Notes under the pieces: generated by a model
Databases searched by the model: none
What the model saw: only the letters and a program-made list of their open reading frames with translations
What the model was told of the DNA's origin: nothing
NCBI RefSeq assembly: GCF_003669015.1
Contig: NZ_CP033069.1
Location: 2,118,501-2,182,500 of the forward strand
Reading direction: 5' to 3'
Source: Acidovorax sp. 1608163
Lineage (GTDB): Bacteria > Pseudomonadota > Gammaproteobacteria > Burkholderiales > Burkholderiaceae_C
DNA length: 64,000 nt
Translations under genes and position numbers: made by a program
Shown: piece after piece, positions 34,107 through 42,991 of the stretch
How positions within the stretch are numbered: position 1 is the stretch's first letter
How the letters are laid out: every line of letters starts with the position of its first letter

Positions 34107-35480
34107 TCAGTTCACCAGCACCGCGCCAGCGGTCTTGTGGCTGGCGGTGTCCACCAAGATCAGCGAGCCCAGCACGCGGGCTTTGCCGAAAGCGGCGGCC
34201 GGAATCGCCTCTTGCAGCAGCAGCTCCACATGGCCGATGGCGTTGGGGTCGAGCTGCGTGGCGGCTTCTTCGGCCAGCGTGTTGATGTTGAGCTTGTGCA
34301 CCACGGCTTTCACCTTGGCCTTGACCCAGCGGTGGCCATGCAGCGCCCAGTACACGCGGCCTGCGACCAGCGGCTCGTCGTCCATCCAGGCCACGGTGGT
34401 GCGCAGCTCGCGGCTGGCAGGCCACGCTGGCACGGCCGCTGGGGTGTCGCCAAAGTCGTCGTCGGCCGGGGCTGCTGCGGCGGTGGGCGCAGCCAGAATC
34501 CAGTCGCCACGCGATACGTCCACCTCGCGGTCGAGGATGATGCCGGCGCTGGTGCCAGCGGGCACGTCCTTGGGGCGGCGGGCGTGGTCCAGCACCTGGG
34601 CGACCGTGGCCAGTTGGCCGCTGGGGAAGATTTGCACGGGGGTGCCGGGCGCCACGTTGCCCGAGGCCACACGGCCCCAGAACACGCGGCGGCCCTGGGA
34701 GGTATCGGACGACGAGGAGGAGGATTTCTCGACCCATTGCACCGGGAAGGCCAGGGGCAGCGCTGTGTCGGCGGGCGTGTTGGGCAGCGCTTCGAGCACC
34801 TGCAGCAGCGTGGGGCCTTGGTAGCCGCACCAGCCTGCATTGGCGTCCACCACGTTCCAGCCCTTGAGGGCCGACACGGGCACGGTGGCGCGCACGGCAA
34901 TGCCTGCGGCCTGGGCAAAGCGGGCCAGCGCGCCCTGGATGTGCTTCCAGGCCAGGGCCGGGTCAGCCACGGCGTCGAGCTTGTTCACGGCAAACACCAG
35001 CGAGTGCACACGCAGCAGGTGGGCCAGCAGGCTGTGGCGGCGGGTTTGGGGCAGCAGGGCCAGCTCGGGGTTTTGCCAGTCGAGCTTGGTGGCATCGACC
35101 AGCACCACGGCGGCGTCGGCGCTGCTGGCTGCGGTGACCATGTTGCGGGTGTACTGCTCATGGCCGGGTGCGTCGCCAATGATGAACTTGCGCGTCTCGG
35201 TGGCGAAGTAGCGGTAGGCCACGTCGATGGTGATGCCTTGCTCGCGCTCGGCAGACAGACCATCGGTCAGCAGGGCCAGGTCGGTTTCGCCACCGCGCTG
35301 CACGCCCGCCAGGTGGTCTTGCAGCACGGCCTTGCTGTCGACCAGCAGGCGGCCGATCAGCGTGCTCTTGCCATCGTCCACGCTGCCGCAGGTGATGAAC
35401 TTGAGGGCGGAAATATGGTTATTTTGGCCTCCAGCGCTTGCTGGTTGTGCGCTGGCAGCTATTGAATTGATAGTGGTCAT
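34107..35480 (-). CDS. cysN: Sulfate adenylyltransferase subunit 1 (GTPase)
   Basis: 457 residues. EF-Tu-like GTPase that drives ATP sulfurylase. G1 loop FITCGSVDDGKSTLIGRLL (about residues 28-46), switch block SAEREQGITIDVAYRYF, G3 DAPGHEQYTRNM, G4 VNKLD, then two beta-barrel domains. Translation starts at ATG 35480, overlapping the cysD stop by one base (coupling). The first 20 residues (TINSIAASAQPASAGG) are encoded by a dispersed repeat of family A, so this N-terminus is a lineage-specific extension. Confidence 0.95.
   Translation of the reverse strand: MTTINSIAASAQPASAGGQNNHISALKFITCGSVDDGKSTLIGRLLVDSKAVLQDHLAGVQRGGETDLALLTDGLSAEREQGITIDVAYRYFATETRKFIIGDAPGHEQYTRNMVTAASSADAAVVLVDATKLDWQNPELALLPQTRRHSLLAHLLRVHSLVFAVNKLDAVADPALAWKHIQGALARFAQAAGIAVRATVPVSALKGWNVVDANAGWCGYQGPTLLQVLEALPNTPADTALPLAFPVQWVEKSSSSSSDTSQGRRVFWGRVASGNVAPGTPVQIFPSGQLATVAQVLDHARRPKDVPAGTSAGIILDREVDVSRGDWILAAPTAAAAPADDDFGDTPAAVPAWPASRELRTTVAWMDDEPLVAGRVYWALHGHRWVKAKVKAVVHKLNINTLAEEAATQLDPNAIGHVELLLQEAIPAAAFGKARVLGSLILVDTASHKTAGAVLVN
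35427..35475 (-). repeat. Repeat family A, copy 6, inside cysN
   Basis: CTCCAGCGCTTGCTGGTTGT then GCGCTGGCAGCTATTGAATT, lying within codons about 3-18 of cysN. It keeps the reading frame and adds a small, polar/Ala-rich stretch before the GTPase domain. Confidence 0.75.
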
Positions 35481-36442
35481 CAGAAATACCCGTCCTTCTT
35501 GCGCTTCTCCATCGAAGCGTCCGATGTCTTGTCGTCCATGCGCGTGGCGCCGCGTTCGCTCACGTCGGCGGCCAGGGTTTCGATCACGATGTCGGCTGGG
35601 GTGGCCGCCGTGCTCTCCACGGGTGCGGTGCAGGTGATGTCGCCCACGGTGCGAAAGCGCACGTCGCGGGTTTCCACAACCTCGCCGTCGCGTGGCGGTG
35701 TGAGTTCGGTCACGGGCATCAGCAGGCCCTTGCGGTCCACCACCTGGCGCTTGTGCGTGTAGTAGATGCTGGGCAGGGCGATCTGCTCGCGGTCGATGTA
35801 CTGCCACACATCGAGCTCGGTCCAGTTGCTGATGGGGAACACGCGGAAGTGCTCGCCGGGCTGCAGGCGGGTGTTGAACAGCGTCCACAGCTCAGGGCGC
35901 TGGGCCTTAGGCTGCCATTGGCCAAAGCTGTCGCGGTGGCTGAAGATGCGCTCTTTGGCGCGGGCCTTTTCCTCGTCGCGGCGGGCGCCGCCGATCAGCG
36001 CGTCAAAGCGGAATTCTTCAATCGCTTCGAGCAGCGTGACGGACTGGTGCACGTTGCGCGACTCACCCGGGTGGGCCAGGCGCACGGTGCCGCGCGCCAT
36101 CGAATCCTCGACGTTGCGCACGATGAGTTCGGCACCGAGTTCCTTGGCGCGGAAGTCACGGAAATCCGTCACTTCGGTGAAGTTGTGGCCCGTGTCGATC
36201 ATCAAGAGCGGGTACGGAATGCCGCCACCACTGGCTTTGGTGCCAAAGGCCTTTTCGGCGCACTTGAGCATGACGAGCGAATCCTTGCCGCCCGAAAACA
36301 GCAGGGCGGGGCGCTCGAAGGCGGCGGCGACTTCGCGCAGGATGAAGATGGTTTCTTCTTCCAGGGCGTCGAGGTGCGAGTTGTTGAGGTGGTAGCTCAT
36401 GTTGTTGTTTTGCAGCTGGGCTGCATCGGTGCGGGCGTTCAT
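35480..36442 (-). CDS. cysD: Sulfate adenylyltransferase subunit 2
   Basis: 320 residues from ATG 36442; an ATG at 36400 (MSYHLNNSHLDALEEE) gives 306 and matches the usual family start better. N-type ATP pyrophosphatase: PP-loop LLFSGGKDSLVML (about residues 45-57), LMIDTGHNFTEVTDFRD, ALIGGARRDEEKARAKER, FPISNWTELDVWQYI, and a C-terminal MEKRKKDGYF tail conserved in CysD. Makes APS from ATP and sulfate with CysN. Confidence 0.95.
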   Translation of the reverse strand: MNARTDAAQLQNNNMSYHLNNSHLDALEEETIFILREVAAAFERPALLFSGGKDSLVMLKCAEKAFGTKASGGGIPYPLLMIDTGHNFTEVTDFRDFRAKELGAELIVRNVEDSMARGTVRLAHPGESRNVHQSVTLLEAIEEFRFDALIGGARRDEEKARAKERIFSHRDSFGQWQPKAQRPELWTLFNTRLQPGEHFRVFPISNWTELDVWQYIDREQIALPSIYYTHKRQVVDRKGLLMPVTELTPPRDGEVVETRDVRFRTVGDITCTAPVESTAATPADIVIETLAADVSERGATRMDDKTSDASMEKRKKDGYF

Positions 36443-36461
36443 GGTCGGTGCTGCTGTGGAA

Positions 36462-37085
36462 TCAGTGGGCCAGATGCAAACCGCACTCGCGGTTGTCTTC
36501 GCCCTTGGTGGGGTCCACGTAGTCAAAGTTGTTGGGCAGGCCGTGTTTGACGCAGTACTCGTGCAGGTCTTTGGATGACCAGTGCAGCAGGGGGGCCACC
36601 TTGATGAGGCCGTCAGGGTTGATGCTGACGGGGTCCATCTGGGCACGCACGGCAGTGTCGGTGGCGCGCAGGGCCGTGAACCACACCTTGGGCGCGGTCT
36701 CGCGCAGGGCGCGGGCAAAAGGCTCCAGCTTCACTTCTTCGGTAAACGCGGCGTGGCGTGGGTCATCCAGCGCGGGGGTGGCGCCTTCCACGGCTTCGCG
36801 GTGCGCACGCGAGCGGCGTGGCAGGTAAATCTGCAGCTTCAGGCCCAGCTGCTTCGTCACCTCGTCGGCAAAGCGGTAGGTGGCTTCGGTGTTGTAGCCG
36901 TTGTCCATCCACACCACCGGCACATCAGGGTTGACCTGCGTGACCATGTGCAGGATCACTGCCTCGAAGGGGCGGAAGTTGGTGGTGACGATGGCGGGCT
37001 GGCCCAGCCCCAGCGCCCAGGCCACCAGGTCTGGGGCGTTGCGGCCGAGGTCGGCGTTGATGCGTGCGAGATCGATTTGGCTCAT
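36462..37085 (-). CDS. cysH: (Phospho)adenylylsulfate reductase
   Basis: 207 residues from ATG 37085. PAPS/APS reductase fold: VTTNFRPFEAVILHMVTQ, VVWMDNGYNTEATYRFADEVT, TALRATDTAVRAQMDPVSI and the active-site tail RECGLHLAH. Only two Cys are present (EYC and REC), so the CC/CxxC set that binds the 4Fe-4S cluster of APS reductases is missing. That points to the PAPS-type or a divergent enzyme, yet no APS kinase (cysC) is seen in the window. It uses thioredoxin-like reductants to give sulfite. Confidence 0.88.
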   Translation of the reverse strand: MSQIDLARINADLGRNAPDLVAWALGLGQPAIVTTNFRPFEAVILHMVTQVNPDVPVVWMDNGYNTEATYRFADEVTKQLGLKLQIYLPRRSRAHREAVEGATPALDDPRHAAFTEEVKLEPFARALRETAPKVWFTALRATDTAVRAQMDPVSINPDGLIKVAPLLHWSSKDLHEYCVKHGLPNNFDYVDPTKGEDNRECGLHLAH

Positions 37086-37110
37086 GGTGCGGGGCTTTGC
37101 GGTTGGGTTC

Positions 37111-37509
37111 TCAGGCGGCGGTGCGGTGGGCAAACAGCGGCTGGGGGTTCACGGCGTCGCCCTGGTAGAAGCCGGGGAACAGCTCAAACTGGCGCTGGGC
37201 ATCGGCGGCGTCCACCCCCTCGGCCAGCACGGCGCTGCTAAAGCCTGTGCGCTGCATCTGCACCAGCTGGTCGATCAGCACATCGCCTGTGGCGCGGATT
37301 TCGCCCGCAAAGCCACGGCGGCGGCGCAGCAAGAAGGCCTGGCTGAACGCACGGCCATCGGTGAAGTTGGGGAAGTGCAGGTCCACACGTTCCACGCCAT
37401 CGAGTGGCAGGGCCATGGCGTCGGCATCGTTGGCCAGCGCCACCACGCGGGCGTCGCCTTCCGCCGGGGGCTGGTGTTCGTGGGATGCGAGAAGTTTCAG
37501 GTTCATCAT
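37111..37509 (-). CDS. DUF934 family protein of the cys operon
   Basis: 132 residues starting MMNLKLLASHEHQP (ATG 37509 or 37506). Contains the DUF934 core VERVDLHFPNFTDGRAFSQAFLLRRRRGFAGEIRATGDVLIDQLVQMQRTGF, FELFPGFYQGD. The family is found almost only next to cysI and cysH in proteobacteria, so a role in sulfite reduction or its assembly is inferred from context. It ends 26 bases before cysH. Confidence 0.88.
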   Translation of the reverse strand: MMNLKLLASHEHQPPAEGDARVVALANDADAMALPLDGVERVDLHFPNFTDGRAFSQAFLLRRRRGFAGEIRATGDVLIDQLVQMQRTGFSSAVLAEGVDAADAQRQFELFPGFYQGDAVNPQPLFAHRTAA

Positions 37510-37536
37510 CGTTCGGAGATCAGTGGCAGGGCGGCC

Positions 37537-39321
37537 TCAGGCCGTGGCCAGGGTTTCGTCTTTGTGGCGGGCGAGCTTTGCGGCTTCCTTGAACGGGTCC
37601 AGGCCGGTGCGGCGCACGGTGTTCTGGAAGGTCTCGCCGCTTTCGCGCAGGTCGCGGTAGGTGCCGAGCACGGCCTCGATCACGTCGGGCACTTCGGCCG
37701 CCGAGAACGAGGGGCCAATCACCTTGCCTGCGACGGCAGCGCTCGACAGGTCCGAACCATCGGAGCCGCCCAGCGTGACCTGGTACCACTCCTTGCCGTC
37801 CTTATCCACACCCAGGATGCCGATATGGCCGCTGTGGTGGTGGCCGCAGCTGTTGATGCAGCCGCTGATGTGCAGGTCGATCTCGCCGATGTCGTCCAGC
37901 TCGTCCAGGTCTTGGTAGCGCTGGGTGATGGCCTCGGCAATGGGCAGCGAGCGGGCATTGGCCAGCGCGCAGAAGTCGCCACCGGGGCAGGCGATCATGT
38001 CGGTGAGCAGCTGCACGTTGGCGCTGGCCAGGCCCAGGGCCTTGGCCTCTTGCCACAGCGCGAACAGGCGGCTGGCATGCACCCAGGGCAGCAGCACGTT
38101 CTGGTCGTGCGTCACGCGGGCTTCGCCAGCGGAGTATTTGTCCACCAGATCGGCCAGCGCGATGAGTTGTTCGCTGGTGGCGTCGCCGGGCGACTGGCCG
38201 GGGCGCTTGAACGACAGCGTGACGGCGCGCAGTTGCGGGTTTTGGTGTGCGTGCACGTTGCGCTGCAGCCAGCGGCCAAACATCACATGCTCTGCCGCCT
38301 GCGCGTCCAGCGAGGCCTGCAAGGCTGCGGGAGGCACGTCGGCAATGTCGGCCAGCTTCGGTGTCACAAAGCAGGAGGCCACGCGGTCAAACTCGGCCTG
38401 CGGAATGGTGTGCGGGCCACCGTCGATCTCCAGGATCTGGCGGTACTCTTCTTCCACATCGTCGATGTACTGCTGGCCTTCGGCCTTGACCAAAATCTTG
38501 ATGCGGGCCTTGTACTTGTTGTCGCGGCGGCCGTGCTCGTTGTACACGCGCACGATGGCCTCGATGTAATTCATGATCTGGTTCCAGGGCAGGAACTCGC
38601 GGATCACGGTACCAATCACTGGCGTGCGGCCCATGCCGCCGCCCACAAACACCTTGAAGCCGATCTCGCCAGCGTCGTTCTTGAGCAGGTGCAGGCCCAC
38701 GTCGTGCCAGCCGGTGGCAGCGCGGTCGTCCTTGGCGCCGCTGATGGCGATCTTGAACTTGCGGGGCAGGAAGGCGAACTCGGGGTGCAGCGTGGTCCAC
38801 TGGCGGATGATTTCCGCATAGGGACGCGGGTCCACGATCTCATCCACGGCAATGCCTGCCAGGGCGTCGGTGGTGGTGTTGCGAATGCAGTTGCCGCTGG
38901 TCTGAATGCCGTGCAATTGCACGCTGGCCAGCAGGTCCATCACGTCCGCGCTTTTGGACAGCGGAATCCAGTTGAACTGCACATTCGTGCGGGTGGTGAA
39001 GTGGGCGCAGTTCTTGGGCAGGAAGGTGGTGCCCAGCTTGCCCTGGCCTTCCATGGCGGCCTTGAAGACGGCGGCTTCCGGTTCGTCGTATTCGCGGGCA
39101 ATTTGGGCCAGCACGCGCAGCTGGCGGCTGGCGATTTCGCCGTAGGGCACCGCCACGCGCAGCATGGGCGCGTAGCGCTGCACATACCAGCCGTTTTGCA
39201 GGCGCAGTGGGCGGAAGTTGTCTTCCGACAGCTTGCCGGTTTGCCAGCGCGTGAGCTGGTCACGGAATTGCCGTGCCCGCTGTTGCACAAATTGTTGGTC
39301 GAATTCTGTGTATTGGTACAT
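37537..39321 (-). CDS. cysI: Sulfite reductase hemoprotein
   Basis: 594 residues. Reduces sulfite to sulfide. Two ferredoxin-like halves and two siroheme domains are visible: RTNVQFNWIPL, TSGNCIRNTTTDALAG and KFKIAISGAKDDRAATGWHDVGL. The siroheme-Fe4S4 Cys ligands are in CPGGDFCALANARS (about 442 onward) and SGCINSCGHHHSGHIG (about 482 onward). First gene of the cysI-DUF934-cysH-cysD-cysN unit. No cysJ flavoprotein is present, so electrons likely come from ferredoxin or another donor. Confidence 0.95.
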   Translation of the reverse strand: MYQYTEFDQQFVQQRARQFRDQLTRWQTGKLSEDNFRPLRLQNGWYVQRYAPMLRVAVPYGEIASRQLRVLAQIAREYDEPEAAVFKAAMEGQGKLGTTFLPKNCAHFTTRTNVQFNWIPLSKSADVMDLLASVQLHGIQTSGNCIRNTTTDALAGIAVDEIVDPRPYAEIIRQWTTLHPEFAFLPRKFKIAISGAKDDRAATGWHDVGLHLLKNDAGEIGFKVFVGGGMGRTPVIGTVIREFLPWNQIMNYIEAIVRVYNEHGRRDNKYKARIKILVKAEGQQYIDDVEEEYRQILEIDGGPHTIPQAEFDRVASCFVTPKLADIADVPPAALQASLDAQAAEHVMFGRWLQRNVHAHQNPQLRAVTLSFKRPGQSPGDATSEQLIALADLVDKYSAGEARVTHDQNVLLPWVHASRLFALWQEAKALGLASANVQLLTDMIACPGGDFCALANARSLPIAEAITQRYQDLDELDDIGEIDLHISGCINSCGHHHSGHIGILGVDKDGKEWYQVTLGGSDGSDLSSAAVAGKVIGPSFSAAEVPDVIEAVLGTYRDLRESGETFQNTVRRTGLDPFKEAAKLARHKDETLATA

Positions 39322-39350
39322 CGTGGTCAGTGCAGTTCAGTGCGTGCAAC

Positions 39351-40154
39351 TCAAATCAAGATCAGTTTGAAGCCCGCCCAGGCGAGCAACAGCGAGAGGG
39401 CAGAGCGAATCAGCCGCTCAGGTGTGCGGGTGACCAGGCGAGAGCCCAGCCAGATGCCCGGCAGCGAGCCAGCCAGCAATTGTGCAAGCAAAGGCCAATC
39501 GACCGAGCCCAGCGATGCGTGTCCCAGACCGGCCACGAGGGTCAATGGCACGGCGTAGGCGATGTCGGCGCCAATGATGCGCGGCAGCGGCAGCATGGGG
39601 TAGACCAGCAGCAGCACGGTGACGCCAATGGCCCCTGCGCCCACCGAGGTGAAGGTGACCAGCGTGCCGATCACGGCGCCCATCAGGATGGGCAGGCTCC
39701 AGTGGCGAGGGCGTGTGGGGTCGCCAGTGTGGTTCTTGCGGGCTGCGGCTTCGGCCGCCTGGCGCTGGGCAGAAAAGGCCACGGCCTTGTAGAGCGTGGC
39801 CGCAGCCGTCAGCAGCAGGGCAAAGCCCAAGGTGGTGGTCATGATGCGCTGGGCCGTGCCGCTGGCGGGGCCCAGCACCTGCAAAGCCCACAGCGCCAGC
39901 AGTGCGGCCGGAATGCTGCCTGCGCACAGTTGGCCCACCACCTTCCAGGGCACCAGCCGCTGGCGGGCCAGGCTCACGGTGCCGCCCATCTTGGTGAAAG
40001 CGGCAAACAGCAGGTCGGTGCCTACGGCCATGTGGGGCTTGATGCCGAAGAAGAAGATCAGGATGGGTGTCATCAGCGAGCCGCCGCCCACACCCGTGAG
40101 CCCGACGATCAGGCCCACTGCAAACCCCGCAAAGACAAACGCCAATTCATGCAT
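39351..40154 (-). CDS. TauE/SafE-family sulfite exporter-like permease
   Basis: 267 residues, seven to eight membrane segments. Start FVFAGFAVGLIVGLTGVGGGSLMTPILIFFFGI carries the family GxGGG motif, repeated in the second half as AVIGTLVTFTSVGAGAIGVTVLLL. Directly upstream of cysI on the same strand (29 bases). By context it may export excess sulfite or import a sulfur anion; direction is not certain. Confidence 0.9.
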   Translation of the reverse strand: MHELAFVFAGFAVGLIVGLTGVGGGSLMTPILIFFFGIKPHMAVGTDLLFAAFTKMGGTVSLARQRLVPWKVVGQLCAGSIPAALLALWALQVLGPASGTAQRIMTTTLGFALLLTAAATLYKAVAFSAQRQAAEAAARKNHTGDPTRPRHWSLPILMGAVIGTLVTFTSVGAGAIGVTVLLLVYPMLPLPRIIGADIAYAVPLTLVAGLGHASLGSVDWPLLAQLLAGSLPGIWLGSRLVTRTPERLIRSALSLLLAWAGFKLILI

Positions 40155-40332
40155 GGCCGCGAATGTAGAGGGGCGGCTTATGGATGCAAACTATTGTTTT
40201 GCTCTGCCAATATGCAAATATTTATATAAGCAAGGATTGGAGGGGCTTTGCGCCCGATTTTTGAGACGGTGCACTGTGGCGGGCGGCTTACGCCCCCTCA
40301 TGTCTCGCTTTGCACAGACGCTTGTCGCGCCC

Positions 40333-42302
40333 TCACATCCGCTCGCTCGACAGCGCCCGCGCCAGCTTGGCGTCCAGCGGCAAAGGCTCGGCATTCAGGC
40401 GGGCGGCCAGCAGCTCGCCGCACAGCAGGGCCAGCGTCAGCCCGCGTGCGCCCATGGCGGTGCACACCCACAGGCCAGGCAGTGCCTGCGCGTCCACAGG
40501 TCCCACGATGGGCAGGCGGTCTGGGGCGGTGCAGCGCACGGCGGCCCAGTGTTCTACGGCGGGCGGCGTGTCGGTGGTCTCTGCGGCGTGGGCCAGACGG
40601 GCCTCAAAGCGCGGGGCCAACTGGCGTGCGGCCGTGGGTAGCAGGGTTTGCAGCTTGTCCCAGTGTGACGCGTGCGCCGCCTGCTGGTCGGCGGCGCTGG
40701 CGGGCAGCTCCGTCACGTTGCGCTCGAAGGTCGAGCCCATGATCCATGCGCGCTCAAAGGCTTCGCCTGCCGATTCATTGTTGCTGCACAGCCCAAAAGA
40801 CGGCACCACGTTGCCATGCCCGTTGGCCGGAAAGGGCGCGGGCGGCGGCAGGTGGGCGGCATAGCGCCCCCACGACACCTGGCCGCGCACGGGCTGCAGG
40901 GGCCAGCGGTCGGTCAGCAGGGTGGGGCTGCCAGCGCCTGCGGCAATCACCACCACCGGGGCTTGCGCCAGCACCTGGCCTTGGGCATCCAGGGCTTGCC
41001 ATGTGGTGAATGCAGCGGTGGCGTCTGCTCCGCCCGCAGCAGGCATTGCCCGCAGGCTGGCCACCTGGCATTGGCCTTGCCAAGTGACGCCGGGTTCACG
41101 CAGCAGTGCTCGCACCATTTGGGGGGGCGTATCCAGCCCGCCTGGGCGTGCCAGCAGGCCACGGCATCGGGTGGCAGGCCCGCGTGCTCGCGGGCATCGG
41201 GTGGGGCGGGGGTGGTCCAGTCGGCACCGGGGCCGTCTTGCCAGTCGGCGGGCAGGCCGGGGCTGCCATCGGTGCGGTGCTCCAGCACGCCGGTGGGGCC
41301 CCAGTCTTGTCCGGCCTGCAGACGTTGTTGCGCCTGCTGCAGTGTGGTGCGCACGCCGCTGCGTGACAGGCGCGACAGCACGGCGTCATCAGGCGAAACA
41401 TGGGGCGCAAACACCCCGGCAGGCAGGCCCGATGCCCCTGCGGCGGGCTCGCTGGCCTGGTCCAGCACCTGCACTTGCCAGCCCCGACGGGCCAGGCTGG
41501 CGGCAGTGGCGGCACCCGCCAGGCCGCCGCCAATCACCAAGCAATGCTGCGGTTGTGCGGTGGCATGGGGGGCGGCATCGGGCAAGGTGGCCGTGCGGGC
41601 CCGTGGCTCCCAGTGGGGGTTGTAGGTGGCGTGCAGGTTGTCGCGCTTGGGGGGCACGCCGGGCACGCGCTGCACTTCAAAGCCGCATTCGGCCAGTGCA
41701 TCGCGCACGGCGCGGGCAATGGTCCAGGTGGCCAGCTGTGTGCCCCGGCGGCAGCAGCGCGCCACGGCCTTCAGGGTGTGTGTGCTCCAGATGTCGGGGT
41801 TGACCGAGGGGCTGAAGCCATCGAGGTACACCGAGTCGGCCGTGGGCGCCTGCTGGCGCAGCATCTCTTGCGCATCGCCCACATACAGGGTGAGCAACAC
41901 GCGGCCCTCGTCAAACGCCAGGCGGTGCACGCCGGGCAGCAGGCCCCACCACTGCGCATGCAACTGCTCGGCCAAGGGGGCCAGCTCGGGGTGGGCGGTG
42001 GTGGCGCGCAGCAGGTCGGCAGCGCTCACCGGCCAGGCTTCGGTCGACACAAAGTGCAGCCGGCGGGGGCGCTGCGCGTCGGCCCGCCATGCGGCCCAGG
42101 TGACGAGAAAGTTCAGCCCAAAGCCAAAGCCTGTCTCCAGCACCCGCCATTGGGGCTGCCCGGCCCAGGCCGCAGGCAGGCCGCAGCCTTGCAGAAACAC
42201 CCGGCGGGCTTGGTCCAGGCCGCCGTTTTCACTGTGATAGCGGTCGGCAAAGCGGGGGCTGTAGGGGGTGCCGTCGGGCAACCAGTCGATGGGCTCGGAC
42301 AT
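40333..42302 (-). pseudogene. mnmC: Bifunctional tRNA mnm5s2U modification enzyme, one frameshift
   Basis: N-terminal methyltransferase half (about 1-240): FADRYHSENGGLDQARRVFLQG, VLETGFGFGLNFL, SVYLDGFSPSVNPDIWS. C-terminal FAD oxidase half begins CLVIGGGLAGAATAASLARRGWQV. Reading breaks after HAQAGWIRPP at a seven-C run (41121-41127 on the forward strand as G) and continues as MVRALLREPGVTWQGQCQVASL to the end at 40333, including LPIVGPVDAQALPGLWVCTAMGARGLTLALLCGELLA. One added base restores about 656 residues, the normal MnmC size. Modifies the wobble uridine of several tRNAs. Confidence 0.87.
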
Positions 42303-42433
42303 GGGGTGAGGGGCTGCTGAAAATCGAAATCGCGCAAGCCTTGCGTGCGTCTCAGAAAAAGAAATGGCGCCGCAAGGGCGCCGTGCTGAGGCTGCTTTGT
42401 ACCGGAAGCCGGGGAGCCTGCGGTTGTGCTAGA

Positions 42434-42480
42434 TCATTGGCTGGGCGGGACATAGCCCGCTGCGCCACCAAAGAAGTGGT
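42434..42480 (-). pseudogene. Orphan second copy of the yggX 3' end
   Basis: On the reverse strand these bases read [15 protein letters not shown] then TGA, nearly the same as the end of the yggX gene next door (ENHFFGGG...AAGYVPPSA). An in-frame stop lies just upstream, so it is a remnant. A 25-bp stretch is identical between 42440-42464 and 42532-42556. AGAAGTGGTTT / AAACCACTTCT (42472-42498) forms a hairpin over it. Confidence 0.7.
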
Positions 42481-42525
42481 TTTAGCGAAACCACTTCTCG
42501 CAGCGCTGCACTTCGCTTGGCTTCG

Positions 42526-42798
42526 TTATGCGCTGGGCGGGACATAGCCCGCTGCGGCGTCTGCGCCGCCGCCGAAAAAGTGATTCTCCATCTGCCGGGC
42601 CAAATACTGGCGGGCGCGGGCGTCGGCCAGGTTCAGGCGGTTTTCGTTGACCAGCATGGTTTGGTGCTTGAGCCAGTCGGCCCAGGCTTGCTTGCTCACG
42701 CTTTCCCAGATGCGCTTGCCCAGCTCGCCAGGGTAGGGCGGAAAGTCCAGGCCTTCTGCCTCTTGGCCGAGTTTGATGCATTGGACGGTGCGTGCCAT
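42526..42798 (-). CDS. yggX: YggX-family Fe(II) trafficking / oxidative damage protection protein
   Basis: 90 residues: [30 protein letters not shown], then [44 protein letters not shown]. The conserved Cys7 (VQCIK) is present. The family protects Fe-S clusters from oxidation. Often next to mutY; not so here. The C-terminal [13 protein letters not shown] may be slightly extended relative to the neighbouring remnant copy. Confidence 0.92.
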   Translation of the reverse strand: MARTVQCIKLGQEAEGLDFPPYPGELGKRIWESVSKQAWADWLKHQTMLVNENRLNLADARARQYLARQMENHFFGGGADAAAGYVPPSA

Positions 42799-42892
42799 GG
42801 TGGTTCCTTGTCGTGGTCTATGTGAAATCGAGACGGCATCAGGCGCCAGCAGGTGCGGACGTTGAGCTTGCCTCAGATGATTTGGATATAAA

Positions 42893-42913
42893 GAACTGAA
42901 ATCTCAGTAGTTC
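42893..42913. promoter_or_regulatory. Inverted repeat before sbp
   Basis: GAACTGAAATCTCAGTAGTTC: outer GAACT/AGTTC and inner CTGA/TCAG pairs, 79 bases before the sbp start. Possible binding site for a CysB-type or other sulfur regulator; not verified. Confidence 0.35.
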
Positions 42914-42991
42914 CAGTTTTTAAGAGGGCCTTCCAGAATGCGTTTCATCGGTGTTTTGCACCGCCCCGCATTCCAATAAACGAGGCCCTCC

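Noticed and set aside
36901..39558. An 885-codon forward frame over cysI
   Set aside because: Antisense of cysI and its neighbours, low-complexity composition, no family match.
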